From: Aristaeella hokkaidonensis
Lineage (GTDB): Bacteria > Bacillota > Clostridia > Christensenellales > Aristaeellaceae
Assembly: GCF_018128945.1 (NCBI RefSeq)
Contig: NZ_CP068393.1
Coordinates: 1,054,001-1,118,000, forward strand
DNA length: 64,000 bases
Direction of reading: 5' to 3'
The notes under the pieces were generated by a model. That model made no database searches. It had not been told where the DNA came from and saw nothing but the letters and a program-made list of their open reading frames with translations. Shown piece by piece: positions 1 to 8,671 of the stretch (positions are counted from its first letter, which is position 1; each line of letters begins with the position of its first letter). Made by a program: the position numbers and the translations under genes.

Positions 1-490
1 CAGACTGATCAATTTCAATCAGCAGGCAGGGCCGGTCTGCGTCCATTCTGCTGCGGAGCAGACGCATATTCCGGTGAAGGTCGTCGCTGCTTTTAACCTG
101 TCCGTTGATTACTTTCTTAAAGAATTCATGCCTGCACATCTGCAGAACGTCCCGTGTATTGGAACGTTCATTGTAGAAATCGGCATGGATGCGGTTCAGC
201 AGCACCTTCAGTTCGCTGAGGTACTTACGGACTTCCTCTTCGTTACGGCCGGCCTGGAAAATGGAGACGTTCGGAAAGTTTTCCTGCAGGTATGCAAGAA
301 TCAGTTCCTCTTCTTCCGGATTCACGGCCAGACTGATGCCGTCTGCATGATGCTTGGCAAGGCTGTCTTTTGTTCCTTCAAAGTCATGACGTATATGAGG
401 AGGCTTAAACCCAAGCAGTTCCCAGTTGCTGATACTGGCAAACGCGTTCAGAACTTCCTCCTGATCAGACACGAGCAAAAGCTTGTACAT
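1..490 (-). CDS. Response-regulator-like protein, 3' part cut by window edge
   Basis: Reading the minus strand from ATG at 490 gives an open frame that runs off the window start, so only the first 163 residues are seen. The N-terminus (MYKLLLVSDQEE) looks like the first beta strand of a receiver domain, with the acidic pair expected near the phosphorylation pocket, followed by alternating strands and helices to about residue 110 and then a more helical part. In Clostridia such proteins often continue into an AraC-type DNA-binding domain, but that part is outside the window. A ribosome binding site (GGAGG) precedes the ATG and a good promoter lies at 532-560. It could also be a receiver-like regulator that is not phosphorylated. 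Function unknown. Confidence 0.6.
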   Translation of the reverse strand, partial: MYKLLLVSDQEEVLNAFASISNWELLGFKPPHIRHDFEGTKDSLAKHHADGISLAVNPEEEELILAYLQENFPNVSIFQAGRNEEEVRKYLSELKVLLNRIHADFYNERSNTRDVLQMCRHEFFKKVINGQVKSSDDLHRNMRLLRSRMDADRPCLLIEIDQS

Positions 491-531
491 CCAACAACCT
501 CCAGGGCGTTTTGGGACTATGTCACTTTGTA

Positions 532-560
532 ATTATAGTACAATCAGGCTTATTATGCAA
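532..560 (-). promoter_or_regulatory. Sigma-A type promoter of the response-regulator-like gene
   Basis: On the minus strand TTGCAT (555-560) and TATAAT (532-537) are separated by exactly 17 bp, about 40 bp upstream of the ATG at 490. Confidence 0.6.
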
Positions 561-573
561 ATGAAAACCCGAT

Positions 574-1851
574 TTAATGTAACTGTTCCTTCATGACTTC
601 AATGGCTTTGATCAGCTGAATGTCATTGACAGTATCCGCGAAATCATACATTCCGTTATCCCCTTCCGGCAGCGGAACTTCATAATCCGGTGTAATACCA
701 ATCTTATGAACAGGAGATCCGGAGGGAGTATAGTATTCGGCAATGGTCATCTGGAAACCAGCGCCGTTGCTGCCCACTTCGGATACCATCTGGATAATAC
801 CTTTTCCGAAGCTTTTAACGCCAACGGTAACTGCGCCCGCGCAGTCACGCAGCGCTCCGGTCAGGATTTCTGAGGAGCTTGCGCTGTTTTCGTTGATCAG
901 GATGACCAGTTTAACGTCTGCTTTCCCGTTTTTCGTCCTGTATTCATCGGCGTGCTCTTCGCCGTCGCGGTATTTCAGATAGCAGAGTTCTCCTTCGTCC
1001 ATAAACAGATCGGCTATATACCGCGCCTGTTCCACCCATCCGCCCTGGTTATCCCTCAGATCGATGATGATTCCCCTGGCGTTCTGTGCAAGCATTTTTT
1101 GCAGAGCCTGCTCAAATTCCAGTTCGCTGTGTCCGGCAAACTCATACATTGCGATATATCCGATACCGTCATCCAGCATTTTGCTGTCAACCTGGTTCAC
1201 GTTAACTTCACGGCGGGTAATGGTATAAGTGATCTCCTCCCCGTTCCTCAGGAAGGTGACGTCCACATCCGTGCCGGGAACACCCCGCATGATATCAACA
1301 GCTTCCTGCAGGTTGGAAGGATTAACATACAGATCCTCGCCGACCTTGTATAGAATATCTCCCCGCTGTACGCCGGCCTCTTCGGCGGGCCCGCCCTGGA
1401 ATACGCGTGTAATCGTACAGATCTGCTTTTCCATATTGGCCTGGATCATGACGCCGATTCCTACATATTTTCCCTCGTCATCATCCATCATTTCCTTGTA
1501 TTCCTTGGGATTATAGTAGAAGGAATAAGGGTCATCAAGACCGGCCATCATGCCCCTGATGGCATACTCCACCATCAGGTCTGTATCAGGTTCCTGATAG
1601 AAATAGTCCTTTGCGGTATCATAAATCGAAAACATTTCAGAGAACTTCTGGTATTTCTCATACTCATCCTTGCTGATAATCACAACGTTTGAATCAGTGG
1701 CGGTGTTACCGGTGGAATATCCGCTGCTGATGGAGGAATTGCCCGTTTCCTTGAACATACTCTCAAGGCTGGATACAGGAATCATCGAGCAGGAGGAAAG
1801 AATCAGCAGCATTGCCATAACACAGATGATTTTCAGCATTTTATGATACAT
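574..1851 (-). CDS. Lipoprotein S41-family C-terminal processing protease
   Basis: Serine protease of the tail-specific (CtpA/Prc) family, acting outside the membrane. The start at 1851 is chosen because AAGGAG lies just upstream and because it places a lipoprotein signal peptide at the N-terminus: basic residues, hydrophobic core, then the lipobox LSSC. The open frame could extend to 1944, but that would bury the signal and overlap the upstream gene. A PDZ domain follows (about residues 110-200 of 425), then the S41 catalytic core with the nucleophile motif SASSSEI and the general-base lysine in SFGKG. CtpA-type enzymes trim or degrade envelope proteins. It lies directly behind a CdaR-type regulator on the same strand. 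Family call is secure; substrate unknown. Confidence 0.92.
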   Translation of the reverse strand: MYHKMLKIICVMAMLLILSSCSMIPVSSLESMFKETGNSSISSGYSTGNTATDSNVVIISKDEYEKYQKFSEMFSIYDTAKDYFYQEPDTDLMVEYAIRGMMAGLDDPYSFYYNPKEYKEMMDDDEGKYVGIGVMIQANMEKQICTITRVFQGGPAEEAGVQRGDILYKVGEDLYVNPSNLQEAVDIMRGVPGTDVDVTFLRNGEEITYTITRREVNVNQVDSKMLDDGIGYIAMYEFAGHSELEFEQALQKMLAQNARGIIIDLRDNQGGWVEQARYIADLFMDEGELCYLKYRDGEEHADEYRTKNGKADVKLVILINENSASSSEILTGALRDCAGAVTVGVKSFGKGIIQMVSEVGSNGAGFQMTIAEYYTPSGSPVHKIGITPDYEVPLPEGDNGMYDFADTVNDIQLIKAIEVMKEQLH

Positions 1852-1886
1852 GGGCAGGACTCCTTTCAGATAATGCAGGATATCGG

Positions 1887-2840
1887 TTATGCTTCCTGCG
1901 GTATGAGCATGATCACGGAAAACACAACAGCATCGTGGAAACACCGCAAATCCAGGCCGGATATTTTCCGGATCTTATCCAGCCGGTAATTCAGCGTGTT
2001 CCGATGAATAAACAACTGCTTGGAGGCTGCTGTAAGATTCAGGTCGTTTCTGAAGAATACCCTGACGGTTTCAAGCATTTCATCGCTGAGTATATCAGAA
2101 GCTTTCAGCTGGCAGTATTCTTTCCGGATTTCTCTTTTTTCCGCTTCAGGAATACTGTCAACAATTCTTTCCAGCGCCTGCTTCGTATATACATATACAG
2201 AATCCTGCCGGTGGTAAACGGAACCGATATACAGGGCCTTCACTGCGTCATGATAGCTGTTCCGCAGGGCTTCTGTATTGTCTGCCTCCCGCCCGATCCC
2301 GGCTTTGATTCCGGTAATTCCTTCACTTTCCATGGTGCCGATTACGGCGTTCGTAAACTCAGTCAGTTCATCTGTATCCTTGCGGTCGGTTTCCCTGATC
2401 AGAACTGTTGACTGATAATCAGTCGGGAAAACAATATCGTTCTTTTCAACCGGTGCAATCTGAGAAAGCAGGGTATACAGGTCTCTGCCGGAGGTATTGG
2501 TTGCGCGGAAAACAACAACACTTCTCTTTTGTTTATCTTTCACGCGGCATGCCCTGAACAGCTCCGGATCCGGCACAAATTGTGCGTCCGTGAGCATTCT
2601 CTGAAACAATGCTGACCCAGTGTCCGGCCTGTCCTGCGGTTTGCTGCTGTTTACGAGAGAGGACAGCAGGGTGTCTGTATCAGGATTGTCCGGAAACACG
2701 GCAGTTTTTTCTCCCATGGACAGATAAGTACGGCCGTCCTGCCTGACAATATGATCGGGAGCAATGGACAATTCATACTGAAGATCACCGGGTAGTTTTT
2801 CAGCGGGCATGATTTCAGCTGTCAACTGTTTATTTTCCAT
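1887..2840 (-). CDS. CdaR/PucR-family transcriptional regulator
   Basis: 317 residues. The C-terminal 60 residues carry the PucR-type helix-turn-helix (LTAASKQLFIHRNTLNYRLDKI), diagnostic of the CdaR/PucR family that controls sugar-diacid, purine or amino-acid catabolism. The middle (about residues 130-220) resembles the degenerate GGDEF-like domain found in this family. The N-terminal 100 residues match nothing I recognise. The start has a near-perfect AAGGAGGTGA ribosome binding site 6-7 bp upstream. It is transcribed just ahead of the S41 protease and probably shares its transcript. Its effector cannot be read from the sequence. Confidence 0.88.
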   Translation of the reverse strand: MENKQLTAEIMPAEKLPGDLQYELSIAPDHIVRQDGRTYLSMGEKTAVFPDNPDTDTLLSSLVNSSKPQDRPDTGSALFQRMLTDAQFVPDPELFRACRVKDKQKRSVVVFRATNTSGRDLYTLLSQIAPVEKNDIVFPTDYQSTVLIRETDRKDTDELTEFTNAVIGTMESEGITGIKAGIGREADNTEALRNSYHDAVKALYIGSVYHRQDSVYVYTKQALERIVDSIPEAEKREIRKEYCQLKASDILSDEMLETVRVFFRNDLNLTAASKQLFIHRNTLNYRLDKIRKISGLDLRCFHDAVVFSVIMLIPQEA

Positions 2841-2867
2841 CCCGGATCACCTCCTTCACAATATTTT

Positions 2868-2896
2868 ATTATATCACAATCATTTCGGCAAGCAAA
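2868..2896 (-). promoter_or_regulatory. Extended -10 promoter of the regulator/protease pair
   Basis: Minus strand TGATATAAT (extended -10, TATAAT at 2868-2873) with a weak TTTGCT -35 at 2891-2896, spacing 17 bp, 28 bp upstream of the start at 2840. Confidence 0.55.
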
Positions 2897-2918
2897 TCAC
2901 TTCAGGAAGTATGCCTTC

Positions 2919-2947
2919 TTGAAACATGGAAAACTTGTCGATATAAT
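2919..2947 (+). promoter_or_regulatory. Sigma-A promoter of the secreted cysteine-peptidase-like gene
   Basis: TTGAAA (2919-2924), 17 bp, TATAAT (2942-2947). Transcription would begin near 2954, which argues against any start codon upstream of that point. Confidence 0.65.
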
Positions 2948-2984
2948 ATTCATCATGAAGATGAGGGAAAGGACTGATGTTTTC

Positions 2985-3680
2985 TTGAAAAGGAACCTGA
3001 AGAAAATCATTGTCCTTTTCCTCGTTTTTGTTTTCCTGCAAGCATCTGTCGGAATGGCTGATTTTGAATTTTCAGACGAACGTTTCAGGGATGATTTTTC
3101 TACCGCTAATCTGGATCGTATCATTGAGGAATATGAATTGTATGACGGCTGGTACTGGACCACAGAGGCTGATATTCCACAGAATTTTCACGGCCATCCG
3201 GAATGCCCCGGCTGGACTACCGCTGTGGAAGATATTCAGCTGACGGCTTACCGGAAGGGCTGGTATGGATGCCGCTGGCCGATTGACCATGTGCGCAGTG
3301 CTGCACCTCAGTACGGCGGCTATGCCGAATGTTTTGCCTTTGCCCAGTTTATCGGGTATCTGCTTTCCGGCGATATTAATCCGCAGCATCATTGGGATTT
3401 CTATTATAATTTTGAAGCGTCAGAAGGCTTGCGCGCCGGCGATATCGTCAGCGTAGGCTACACGAAAAACAAGCATGAGTATCATCACAGCGCGGTGGTA
3501 TATGCCGTTTACGGTGATGAAATTCTTTTTATCCAGGTATCGGGTTCCACCTATAACAGGATTTCTGTCGGCAAAGGGTTCAGCGACGGCAATGTTTTTG
3601 ACGCCAGGAGTCTGGAGGAACTTTCCGTACTGCCTGGGATCAAGATTTCAAGGTATATTCCCTCCGGTGAGAATGAATAA
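2985..3680 (+). CDS. Secreted NlpC/P60- or CHAP-like hydrolase, putative
   Basis: Encodes 231 residues if TTG at 2985 is the start. That start puts a compact signal peptide first (LKRNLKKIIVLFLVFVF, cleavage near VGMA) and has AAAGGA 11 bp upstream. In-frame ATGs at 2955 and 2961 lie at the expected transcription start and lack a ribosome binding site, and the TTG at 2919 is part of the -35 box. The mature protein has a cysteine in GYAECFAFAQF at a helix start and a later histidine in HHSAVVYAV, the Cys-His arrangement of papain-like NlpC/P60 and CHAP hydrolases. Likely acts on cell wall or peptide bonds outside the cell. The family call is by motif only; no neighbour supports a more exact role. 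Confidence 0.6.
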   Translation: MKRNLKKIIVLFLVFVFLQASVGMADFEFSDERFRDDFSTANLDRIIEEYELYDGWYWTTEADIPQNFHGHPECPGWTTAVEDIQLTAYRKGWYGCRWPIDHVRSAAPQYGGYAECFAFAQFIGYLLSGDINPQHHWDFYYNFEASEGLRAGDIVSVGYTKNKHEYHHSAVVYAVYGDEILFIQVSGSTYNRISVGKGFSDGNVFDARSLEELSVLPGIKISRYIPSGENE

Positions 3681-3717
3681 AAAACACCCCGGATCGTTAA
3701 GATCCGGGGTGTTTTTA
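3681..3717. terminator. Bidirectional intrinsic terminator
   Basis: A 12-bp stem (ACACCCCGGATC / GATCCGGGGTGT) with a 5-nt loop, flanked by A-rich and T-rich runs, lies between two convergent genes and can serve both. Confidence 0.9.
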
Positions 3718-3730
3718 TCAGGAAACGGAA

Positions 3731-4852
3731 TTACTTGTTCAGGATGGTCTTTTCGGTTTCCTTGTCGAAGAAGTGCAGGTGATTGGTGTCCAGAGCGATC
3801 TTGATCTTCTGGCCGGCCTTGCTGGAAGTGCGGGGATCAACGCGGGCGATGATGTTGCCTTCCTTGCCGGTGGTGCTCAGGTACAGATAGGTTTCGGAAC
3901 CCATCAGTTCAGTCACTTCGACGTCAACGTCGATGGTGGCGCTGGCATATTCAGCAAGCTTGGCTTCGTCGTCATGGATGTTTTCAGGACGGATACCCAT
4001 GATAACTTCCTTGCCGATGTAGCTTTCGTCGATGAACTTGGAAACTTTCTTCTCAGGGATAACGATCTTGTTATCGCCGAAGGTGGCAACAACATCCTGT
4101 CCTTCACGATCCAGTTTCACGTTGAAGAAGTTCATCTGGGGGCTGCCGATGAAGCCGGCGACGAACTCGTTGGCGGGATAGTCATACAGGTTCTGGGGGG
4201 TATCCACCTGCTGGATGACGCCGTCCTTCATAACAACGATACGGCTGGCCATGGTCATAGCTTCTGTCTGGTCATGGGTAACGTAGATGAAGGTTGTCTG
4301 CAGTCTCTGATGCAGCTTGGTGATTTCAGTACGCATGGCAACGCGCAGTTTCGCGTCCAGGTTGGACAGCGGTTCGTCGAACAGGAAGACCTTGGGTTCA
4401 CGAACGATAGCACGTCCCAGAGCAACACGCTGGCGCTGACCGCCGGACAGAGCCTTCGGCTTACGGGTAAGCAGGTGAGCGATGTCAAGGATCTTGGCAG
4501 CTTCTTCAACGCGGCGTTTGATCTCATCTTTCGGGGTCTTCCGGAGTTTCAGACCGAAGGCCATGTTGTCGAACACGGTCATGTGGGGATACAGAGCGTA
4601 GTTCTGGAAAACCATGGCGATGTCGCGATCCTTGGGAGCGACGTCGTTTACCAGTTTGTCTCCGATATACAGTTCGCCATCGGAAATTTCTTCGAGGCCG
4701 GCGACCATACGCAGGGTGGTGGACTTACCGCAGCCGGAAGGTCCGACCAGAACGATAAACTCTTTGTCTTCGATGTCCAGGCAGAAATCGCTGACAGCGG
4801 TGACATTGCCGGTATAAACCTTGTAGATGTGCTGAAGGGATACACTTGCCAT
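3731..4852 (-). CDS. Carbohydrate ABC importer ATPase, MsmX/UgpC family
   Basis: 373 residues, the usual length for the CUT1-family energising subunit. Motifs in order: Walker A GPSGCGKST, signature LSGGQRQR, Walker B VFLFDEP, switch histidine in THDQTEA, then a C-terminal TOBE-type regulatory region. It binds two permease subunits on the cytoplasmic side and drives uptake of oligosaccharides or glycerol phosphodiesters. No permease or binding protein lies next to it. In Bacillus, MsmX is a stand-alone ATPase shared by several sugar importers, and the isolated position here suggests the same. A good AAGGAGG site precedes the ATG. Confidence 0.93.
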   Translation of the reverse strand: MASVSLQHIYKVYTGNVTAVSDFCLDIEDKEFIVLVGPSGCGKSTTLRMVAGLEEISDGELYIGDKLVNDVAPKDRDIAMVFQNYALYPHMTVFDNMAFGLKLRKTPKDEIKRRVEEAAKILDIAHLLTRKPKALSGGQRQRVALGRAIVREPKVFLFDEPLSNLDAKLRVAMRTEITKLHQRLQTTFIYVTHDQTEAMTMASRIVVMKDGVIQQVDTPQNLYDYPANEFVAGFIGSPQMNFFNVKLDREGQDVVATFGDNKIVIPEKKVSKFIDESYIGKEVIMGIRPENIHDDEAKLAEYASATIDVDVEVTELMGSETYLYLSTTGKEGNIIARVDPRTSSKAGQKIKIALDTNHLHFFDKETEKTILNK

Positions 4853-4899
4853 TACAATATCCTCCTTAAATTATGGGAACACTTCCCTGTATTGCTTGT

Positions 4900-4928
4900 A
4901 TTATAAAAAAGAATCATCAAAAAAGGAA
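4900..4928 (-). promoter_or_regulatory. Possible promoter of the MsmX-like gene
   Basis: TATAAT (minus strand, 4900-4905) with a poor -35 (TTCCTT, 4923-4928) at 17 bp. It partly overlaps the terminator of the upstream gene. Confidence 0.4.
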
Positions 4929-4956
4929 TTGCCTGTTTTCACAAGAATTCCTTTTT
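4917..4956 (-). terminator. Terminator at the end of the obg-murC-coaD block
   Basis: AAAAGGAATT and AATTCCTTTT form a stem around a 15-nt loop, followed on the minus strand by a T-run. It closes the block that ends at 4988. Confidence 0.75.
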
Positions 4957-4987
4957 GTTTTGTGCAATTATGACAAAGCGGAAAGAA

Positions 4988-5623
4988 TTACCGGTGATTG
5001 CGGATTTCATTCCGTTCAAGCCGGATGTTGTTGATCAGTTCGCTGAGCTTCCGGTCTGTTTCCGCAAGCAGGGAATCGATATAATCCAGCGTGTTTTTAT
5101 GCAGCTCGGAAGCTTCCTGGCGGGCACTTTCCCGGAGTTCATCGCATTCAACCCTGGCGCGCCTGACGATATTTTCTTCTTCAACCAGCTGCCTTGCTTT
5201 GTTTTCAGCGTCTTCAAGCATCCGCTTAGCCTCATTGGAAGCTGCTTCCATTCTGGCTGTTGCTTCCTTCGCGGCCCTGTCCATCAGCGCGTTGGCTTCC
5301 CTGCTGGCCTGCTCCATCATCTGCTGCGCGTTCTGCGTGGCTTCATTCACCATGTTCTGGGCCTGCTGTGTGGCATTGTCGAGGATTTCATGTTTTTTCT
5401 GCTCGGTTTCGGTGCGGATTGCTTCTTCCTTTTCGACAATGGTTGCGGCTTTCTTTACCGTATCAGGAAGGTTTTCCTGCAGGTATTCCAGCTGTGCCTG
5501 CATCAGGTTGCGGTTTACAATACAGCCTTCACTGCTGATCAGGCTCCTTTTTGCGTTTTTCAGTTCGTCAAGCAGTATGCCGACTGCCTTCAGGCATTCC
5601 CCGGAACTTTTGATGTCAGCCAT
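4988..5623 (-). CDS. Coiled-coil protein of unknown function
   Basis: 211 residues, almost wholly alpha-helical. From about residue 75 to 180 there is a long Ala/Glu/Gln/Arg-rich coiled coil similar in composition to V-type ATPase stalk subunits and to DivIVA tails; such similarity is compositional and does not prove function. There is no signal peptide or membrane helix. It is the last gene of the block, 32 bp behind coaD, and has a clear AAGGAG site. A protein of this type often sits beside coaD/rsmD in Clostridia. A cytoskeletal or scaffold role is possible but not shown. Confidence 0.7.
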   Translation of the reverse strand: MADIKSSGECLKAVGILLDELKNAKRSLISSEGCIVNRNLMQAQLEYLQENLPDTVKKAATIVEKEEAIRTETEQKKHEILDNATQQAQNMVNEATQNAQQMMEQASREANALMDRAAKEATARMEAASNEAKRMLEDAENKARQLVEEENIVRRARVECDELRESARQEASELHKNTLDYIDSLLAETDRKLSELINNIRLERNEIRNHR

Positions 5624-5655
5624 AAAAAACGAGTCTCCTTTTCAATAAGTCTCCA

Positions 5656-6144
5656 TTAATGATTGTTTTTCGACAGGCAGAACCGGATTTCCTCCGCAAC
5701 GGCATCCGGAACAAAGGAACGGATATCCCCTCCGAACGCGGCAATTTCCCTCACTGCGGAAGAGGAAATCCCGTTCAGTGCGGGATCGCATGGCAAAAAC
5801 AGGGTTTCTGCCTGTTTATTCAGCAGCTTATTGGCTGAACAGGACACAAACTCATGATCAAATTCAGCGCTGCTGCGTAAACCGCGGATAATAATCTTCT
5901 CCCCTTTTTGTTCCATATAATCGGCGAGAAGACCTTCCCATCTGTCCACGTAAACGTTCGGATACGGTTCACAGATTTTTTTCAGCATGGAAACTCTTTG
6001 ATCCGGCGGAATGCATCCTTTCTTGCTGATGTTTACCATCACTGTAACGGTAACCCGGTCAAAAAGGGATGCAGCTCTTTTGATCAGATCCAGGTGTCCT
6101 TTTGTCACAGGATCAAACGATCCGGGAAAAACACAGGAAACCAT
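5656..6144 (-). CDS. coaD: Phosphopantetheine adenylyltransferase
   Basis: 162 residues, full length. Catalyses the fourth step of coenzyme A synthesis, transferring AMP from ATP to 4'-phosphopantetheine in the cytoplasm. The N-terminal FPGSFDPVTKGHLDLI contains the nucleotidyltransferase (T/H)xGH signature, and ISSSAVREI near the C-terminus is the conserved second nucleotide-binding motif. The start has GAAGGAG at good spacing. It follows rsmD by 4 bp, the common rsmD-coaD order in bacteria. The last step of the pathway (CoaE) is encoded far away at 51.9 kb as part of a fusion. Confidence 0.97.
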   Translation of the reverse strand: MVSCVFPGSFDPVTKGHLDLIKRAASLFDRVTVTVMVNISKKGCIPPDQRVSMLKKICEPYPNVYVDRWEGLLADYMEQKGEKIIIRGLRSSAEFDHEFVSCSANKLLNKQAETLFLPCDPALNGISSSAVREIAAFGGDIRSFVPDAVAEEIRFCLSKNNH

Positions 6145-6148
6145 TCTG

Positions 6149-6703
6149 TCAATCTCCTTCCGTATTCAGCCTGTAAACAGTTACTGCGCAGAATCCCCAG
6201 GAACGGTCTTTGACAATCATAAACTCCGGCGGAACAGAAACGCTTTTCCCTGCCTCGTGCTCCAGCACAATCATGGATTCTTTCTCCATCAGCGGAATCA
6301 GGGAGGTGAAAACAGTTCGTAAATCAGTCATGGCATAGGGCGGATCCAGAAAAATGATGTCGAATTTCTGCTTTTCTTCCTGCAGCGTACGAATAGCCCT
6401 GGTCCAGTCGCAGCAGTACAGCCGGGTCCGGTCATTAAACCGGAGGGATTCTGCATTCTGTTTCTGGATCATGCTGGCTTTCCGGTCAGAATCCACCAGC
6501 ACAGCCGACGCTGCACCCCGGCTGATAGCTTCCAGACTCAGCGCGCCGCTTCCGGCAAACAGGTCAAGTATACGGCTTTCCGGAATATCCGCCTGCAGGA
6601 TATTAAACATGTTTTCACGGATCCGGTCAAGGGTGGGCCTTGTATTCCTCCCGGCCGGCGCATCTATTCTTCTGCCCCGAGCTTCACCGGCTATGATTCG
6701 CAT
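6149..6703 (-). CDS. rsmD: 16S rRNA (guanine966-N2)-methyltransferase
   Basis: 184 residues, normal length. The N-terminus (MRIIAGEARGRRI, then RPTLDRIRENMFNIL) is typical of RsmD; LDLFAGSGALSLEA is the SAM-binding motif I and FLDPPYAM is the catalytic DPPY motif of amino-methylating enzymes. It methylates G966 of 16S rRNA on the assembling small subunit. Tightly coupled to coaD downstream and 22 bp behind an unknown membrane protein gene. Confidence 0.95.
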   Translation of the reverse strand: MRIIAGEARGRRIDAPAGRNTRPTLDRIRENMFNILQADIPESRILDLFAGSGALSLEAISRGAASAVLVDSDRKASMIQKQNAESLRFNDRTRLYCCDWTRAIRTLQEEKQKFDIIFLDPPYAMTDLRTVFTSLIPLMEKESMIVLEHEAGKSVSVPPEFMIVKDRSWGFCAVTVYRLNTEGD

Positions 6704-6725
6704 AAGTAGGTTGTCTCCCTGCTGC

Positions 6726-7550
6726 TTAATTCAGCTGTTCCGGCTCGCGCCTGCGAACAGTACGGTTCTGTTTTCTGCGTTTGTTGTCCCGGCGGATACG
6801 CTTTTTCTCGTTTTCGGAGATGGTGGTGTGGATCCTTGTCCGCACAGATTTGCCGGAAATATACCCTGTACCGTATGCGGCTGCGGGAAGTAGCAGGATC
6901 AGCGGGCTGATCCGCTCAAGCGTCAGCATCGCGGCATTGTTGTTATGTCCAACCAGATTTACGAATGGAATAATGCAGATCCGGACGAATGCGCGGATAT
7001 AATCTATAGCACCCATCCCTTCCGGATTGGTATAGTTCATCAGCGCGCTGCTGATATCGCCTCTGCGCAGATAGGCATTCATCCATCCGGGGAGCGTACC
7101 GGAATCAGTGGTCTGTATCTGGGTTTTGAAGGCAAGGATCACGGCTGGGATCAGGATCAGCAGCGAACCGAGCAGTCCGATCACATAACCCTTCATCTGA
7201 TGAAAACACAGCCTTTGTTCGCTTTCACTGAAGGGACGGCCTTTTTCCTTTCGCTGCCAGAGGATTTCTCCGTGAGATACAGCTTCAGCACCGTGGTTTG
7301 ATCCGAAATTGAACATCAGCATCAGGATGACAATAATGACGGCGCTGTTCAGGCCGATGCGGAGGATATCACTTCCAAATGCGGCAGAAGAACAAGCGAT
7401 AAAAGCGACAAACACAATCATGACAAGCAGTCCAAGGAATTTCAGACTGCTTTTGAATGTGTTCTCATCGGTGATGCTCCCCGTAAGGAAGGGCTTTTTG
7501 ACTTCCTTGATCTTTTTTTGTGCCGCCTGTGTTTTGATGTCCATGTTCAT
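6726..7550 (-). CDS. Membrane protein of unknown function
   Basis: 274 residues with a polar N-terminus, about five hydrophobic segments (roughly residues 35-55, 65-85, 120-140, 185-205 and 210-235) and a very basic C-terminal tail (KKRIRRDNKRRKQNRTVRRRE). I do not recognise the family. The start overlaps the alr stop by 4 bp (ATGA), implying translational coupling to the cell-wall genes alr and murC upstream. The basic tail could bind RNA or acidic lipids; that is only a guess from charge. Confidence 0.75.
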   Translation of the reverse strand: MNMDIKTQAAQKKIKEVKKPFLTGSITDENTFKSSLKFLGLLVMIVFVAFIACSSAAFGSDILRIGLNSAVIIVILMLMFNFGSNHGAEAVSHGEILWQRKEKGRPFSESEQRLCFHQMKGYVIGLLGSLLILIPAVILAFKTQIQTTDSGTLPGWMNAYLRRGDISSALMNYTNPEGMGAIDYIRAFVRICIIPFVNLVGHNNNAAMLTLERISPLILLLPAAAYGTGYISGKSVRTRIHTTISENEKKRIRRDNKRRKQNRTVRRREPEQLN

Positions 7551-8671
7551 TTGCTCCGTTCTGTATAGCTTTCGGTATAAACGCGTTCAACCCTTCCGGC
7601 AGAACTGCAAAGGATTTCGTAACTGATTGTTCCGGCCCATCCGGCAATATCTTCAGCGGTAATGCTTTCGCTACCGCATTTGCCCATCAGAACCGCTTCA
7701 TCCCCCGGCCGGACGTTTTCAATCCCGCTGATATCGGCAACAAGCTGGTCCATACAGACTCTTCCGAGGATTTTTGCTCTCTGTCCGTGAATCAGCACAT
7801 ATCCTTTTTCCCAGCACGCCCTGTGATATCCGTCCGCATAACCGCAGGTCACGGTGGCCGTACGGATCGGCTTTTCGCTTTTGTACTTCCGTCCGTAGCT
7901 GACGGAGGCATCGGCGTCCAGTTCCTTGACGTAGCTGACGGCCGCTTTCCATGTCATACACGGCACCAGCCCGAAAGTGTCAGGCACCGGAGGATAGCCG
8001 TACAGGCTGATTCCTGCCCGCACCATATCCAGCGCCATCTCTGGAAATCTGTGAATGGCCGCCGAGTTGCAGCAGTGGCGGATAATGCCTTTCGGAAGCG
8101 GTTCGATCATCTGGAGGAATCGTTCGTACTGTTTACGGGTGTATCGGATGCCGTCCTCATCGCCGTCTGCGTCTGAGAAATGGGTGAACACCCCTGTCAG
8201 CTGAACATGAGGACAGGAACGCAGGGTTTCCAGGATGCGGTCTCTTTCGTTTTCATGCCTTATGCCAATCCTGCCCATTCCTGTGTCAATTTTAAGATGG
8301 ACTTTGGTCTGTTTATCCTGCTCTGCAGCTGCCTTCTCACAGAGTTCGGCCATCTCAGGTGAGCAGACAGTCTGGGTCAGGCTGTATCGGACTCCGTCGC
8401 TGACGTCATAAGCTGTCACTGCACCCAGTACGAGGATCGGGAGCATAATGCCGGCTTCACGCAGCTCTGCACCCTCGCTGACAGCCGCTACCGCAAGCAT
8501 ATCGGCGCCTCCGGCGATCGCAGCCCGGGCGGTCTGTACCGCCCCGTGTCCGTATCCGTCCGCTTTGACCACTGCCAGTACTTTTACAGGTTTCGGAACA
8601 GCATTCCTGATCAGCCTCATATTATGTTCAATGGCGGAAAGATCAACAATCCTCCTGTTTCTCGGAATCAT
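7547..8671 (-). CDS. alr: Alanine racemase
   Basis: 374 residues from ATG at 8671. PLP enzyme converting L- to D-alanine for peptidoglycan. AVVKADGYGHG carries the PLP lysine (K36), and the C-terminal half holds the catalytic tyrosine region and GRVCMDQL, conserved in the family. The open frame extends to 8722, but the chosen start matches the family N-terminus (NRRIVDLSAIEHN) and has AAAGGGA about 10 bp upstream. It overlaps the murC 3' end by 29 bp and the next gene by 4 bp. MurC uses L-alanine while Alr supplies D-alanine, so the pairing is functional. Confidence 0.96.
   Translation of the reverse strand: MIPRNRRIVDLSAIEHNMRLIRNAVPKPVKVLAVVKADGYGHGAVQTARAAIAGGADMLAVAAVSEGAELREAGIMLPILVLGAVTAYDVSDGVRYSLTQTVCSPEMAELCEKAAAEQDKQTKVHLKIDTGMGRIGIRHENERDRILETLRSCPHVQLTGVFTHFSDADGDEDGIRYTRKQYERFLQMIEPLPKGIIRHCCNSAAIHRFPEMALDMVRAGISLYGYPPVPDTFGLVPCMTWKAAVSYVKELDADASVSYGRKYKSEKPIRTATVTCGYADGYHRACWEKGYVLIHGQRAKILGRVCMDQLVADISGIENVRPGDEAVLMGKCGSESITAEDIAGWAGTISYEILCSSAGRVERVYTESYTERSK

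Noticed and set aside
3773..4906. 377-codon plus-strand frame opposite the MsmX-like ATPase
   Set aside because: The minus-strand gene has every ABC motif; the opposite frame is a codon-bias artefact.
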